From Azolla pinnata (lineage: Eukaryota; Streptophyta; Polypodiopsida; Salviniales; Salviniaceae): DNA of 21,026 nt. Location: contig JBBBWG010007391.1 in NCBI GenBank assembly GCA_037176905.1, forward strand, positions 4,268 through 25,293, read 5' to 3'. Both the position numbers and the translations under genes were made by a program. The stretch's first letter is position 1. The number at the start of each line of letters is the position of its first letter. Positions 18,852-21,026 of the stretch are shown piece by piece. The notes under the pieces were generated by a model that was not told the DNA's origin, searched no databases, and worked only from the letters and a program-made list of their open reading frames with translations.

Positions 18852-20157
18852 GGGCTTTTGTTTCTTCCTTCACGAGTAATTCGCTTTCGATCGATGTTGC
18901 TGTCTTTAGTTGCTGAGTTGCCAGTAATGCGTTTGCATCATCAAGAACTAAACAGTATTGCAAAAACATTCGAAATACTTCTTGAGATCCTCCTGGTGGA
19001 AATCCTCTTGTTTCTGGGTAGATTGTAAATAATCTCGATAGTATATCGAACACGTCAAAGAATGTCCCAAAAACAATCCGATTTTCGAATGGTTTTTTAC
19101 ATTTAAAAGACTCGAGCAAAACAAAAAAATATGTCTGCGATATAAGAGATATACTTGCACCCTCACATCAACAATGCGTCGTGCTTGATCGTCTAAGCAT
19201 GTCTTTGTATATATTTTACTTGTTAACTTACAATTCTTGGAGTCTCGGAATGACATATATTCCAAAATATTTATGTGTCTAGAACGTATTAGAATAAATC
19301 AAAATATTTTTACGGATGTGCTTTACTCATATTATAAATACTTGTAATTTCCTTGATCTTAATTTTTGTTAAAGGATTTAATATCAATCATTGACATATC
19401 AATCGACGAGTCTTGCTATCGATTAGGTTTTAGGGTTTAGGGTAGTACTCTATCACTCTGAAATATTTATAACATCCAACTTATGATAAATTATAATTCT
19501 TTTGTACGCTTTGTGTTTGCGCAGTTGTGTTAAGTGTGTTCTATCCTTTTTTCCGTATTGCCTGAGAGTTGTGTATGGTACTTAAATCAACTGTCTCGCA
19601 CTCTTGTGAAAAATACATTTTGCTGACCATGATCATTGGAAGTTTCATCCTCACGGGAGTTGAGCAACGGATGGATGTTGTTTAACAATACAATGAGCAT
19701 GTAGAACAACCAACACATATGATCGTAATTACAACCTCATACTCTAGTCCATAGATCGATTTAAAAGAAGGTTGAGGTGTCACAACGCAATAAAGAAATA
19801 AACGTACTGAGCACGGCTTAAAAAGTGAACCATACACAAAACATTTGATGAAGCTGCATGTGTGAATATGGGAGATTGAGCTGGAACGGTGTATATTTGA
19901 TCTGCACAATGATAACAAATGGACCCACGATCTTGAAAGCCAGAGACAAAATTTGGTTTTAATCTATATTTGATTATTGTGGCGCAAATAAAAGCAATAC
20001 ATCATTGGCAAAACAGAAGATATATAATGTGCATCGATCTTCGATATCTAGACACATTGTGCAAATAAGTTCTCGTCCACCTACATGGAATAGATCGATA
20101 GCACCAAACATATAAAATCATTAATATTATAAATGAGGTCCACATGCTAGGCAATGC
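18852..20157. other. Upstream intergenic stretch; telo-box at 19428-19442
   Basis: No gene was recognised. TTTTAGGGTTTAGGG at 19428-19442 is a telo-box type motif, known in plant promoters as a site for telomere-repeat-binding factors, about 830 bp upstream of the DCL4 start. A minus-strand frame over 19119-18850 (with GFPPGGSQEVFRMFLQYC) looks somewhat protein-like but matches nothing I know. Confidence 0.5.
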
Positions 20158-20343
20158 ATGTTGCGGTTGAGGTTTAATTTGCATGTTGTGTTTGGACTTG
20201 TTCTGTTTATTTTAATGGGTTCTTATGGAAATGGCGAGGAGCACGATCCGATTCAGATCACAGCGACTGTTGGCAATGTGCAATATTTGGATGCCTTCGG
20301 TCGATTAAAACAAGAAAATCGGATCCATGCTCTCGTTCTGTAG
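20158..20343 (+). CDS. Possible small protein with hydrophobic N-terminus, unrecognised
   Basis: A 61-codon frame starts MLRLRFNLHVVFGLVLFILM, which looks like a signal peptide or membrane anchor, followed by a polar part (GNGEEHDPIQITATVGN). No family was recognised, no splice extension was found and no regulatory sequence supports expression. It could be a chance frame or a fragment of a mobile element. Confidence 0.15.
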   Translation: MLRLRFNLHVVFGLVLFILMGSYGNGEEHDPIQITATVGNVQYLDAFGRLKQENRIHALVL

Positions 20344-20566
20344 CACCAATCTCCTGCGGTTCGATCGTCGTTCCCTTGCACCGAACTCAACTTTCGAGTC
20401 CAACGGCTCCTTGCAGTCAGTCGTGTTCCGCAGTTGATTCTAGTTCCTTCGATTCTAGCACCATTCCTGTGATGGCTAGAGGACGATGCTTCTTCACGCA
20501 CAATCTAGATAGATGATGTTGGTATCTATCTACACGGGACGGTTTAAATTCATGAATGCTACATCG

Positions 20567-21026
20567 GATCATCAAAGCTCCAACTCCAACTCCAACTCCA
20601 GACTTCAGGTTCAATCTCCAATTCACTACACCTGATCATCAAAGCTCCAACTCCAACTCCACACTTCAGCTTCAATCTCCAATTCGCTACACCAGATTCA
20701 TCAAAGCCCCAACTCAAACTCTAAAGTTCAACTTCGATCTCCAATTTGCTACACCGGATCATCAAAGCTCTAGCTCCAGCTCCAGACTTCAGCTTCAATC
20801 TCCAATTCGTTACACGAGATCATCAAAGCTCCAACTCTAGCTCCAGACTTCAACTTCAATCTCCCATTCGCTACACCGGATCATCAAAGCTCCAACTCCA
20901 ACTCCAGACTTCAACTTCAATCCTCTCCGATTTGCTGCACCAGATCATCAAAGCTCCAACTCCAACTGCAAACTTGAGCTTCGATCTCCAATTCGCTACA
21001 CCAGATCATCAAAATCTCCAGCTCCA
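20567..21026. repeat. Minisatellite of ~61-67 bp units, eight copies to the window edge
   Basis: GATCATCAAAGCTC-like starts occur at 20567, 20634, 20695, 20757, 20818, 20879, 20943 and 21004, giving spacings of 67, 61, 62, 61, 61, 64 and 61 bp. Each unit contains CAACTCCAACTCCA, CTTCAGCTTCAATCTCCAAT and a CTACACC junction. Copies differ at many sites. The array runs out of the window, so its full size is unknown. Frames through it give Ser/Gln/Pro-rich translations that follow the repeat. Confidence 0.9.

Noticed and set aside
18727..19119. 130-codon minus-strand open frame upstream of DCL4
   Set aside because: Its C-terminal part is a translation of the GATT repeat and the rest matches no family I know; not enough to call a gene.
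20556..20840. 94-codon plus-strand open frame in the right-edge repeats
   Set aside because: The translation simply follows the minisatellite; no start context, domain or composition independent of the repeat.
20567..21026. CRISPR-like array
   Set aside because: Units are diverged tandem copies without unique spacers, in plant nuclear DNA.

Overview
The window is land-plant nuclear DNA. It carries one large spliced gene on the minus strand, about 14.3 kb from start to stop codon, encoding a Dicer-like ribonuclease. AT-rich GT-AG introns, plant telomere-type TTTAGGG motifs, non-LTR retrotransposon relics and simple repeats all fit a plant chromosome. I could assemble 25 exons by hand (18596 down to 4340). 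Every intron phase agrees across the joins, giving a predicted 1631-residue protein.

The protein has the full plant Dicer order: DExD/H helicase (Walker A, DECH, helicase C), Dicer dimerisation domain, PAZ, RNase IIIa, RNase IIIb and two dsRNA-binding domains. Length, two dsRBDs and helicase wording ([24 protein letters not shown]) point to the DCL4 class, which makes 21-nt siRNAs for tasiRNA and antiviral silencing. All catalytic acidic residues are present. The protein differs from angiosperm DCL4 as I remember it, mainly in the first helices of RNase IIIa, which suggests a non-flowering or early-diverging plant. The species cannot be named from the sequence.

Layout: 1-1440 holds short ATGTAT-type repeats and no recognisable gene. 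1500-1640 has a heat-shock element plus TATA box facing left, and 1693-1765 has a tRNA-like (SINE-like) relic. 1770-4339 is the 3' flank of the Dicer gene, with a 57-bp tandem duplication and a short palindrome. 4340-18596 is the Dicer gene. Its long introns hold a reverse-transcriptase relic (intron 8), a second retroelement-like coding relic (intron 5), two unexplained open stretches (introns 19 and 21) and, most notably, a ~200-bp three-copy tandem repeat in intron 13 that copies the splice acceptor and start of exon 14. 18597-21026 is the upstream flank, with a 24-bp-period GATT repeat near the gene start, a telo-box and, at the right edge, a ~61-bp minisatellite that runs out of the window.

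No second confident gene is present. The exon model is a hand prediction from splice signals, reading frame and recalled family sequence; it was not tested against transcripts.
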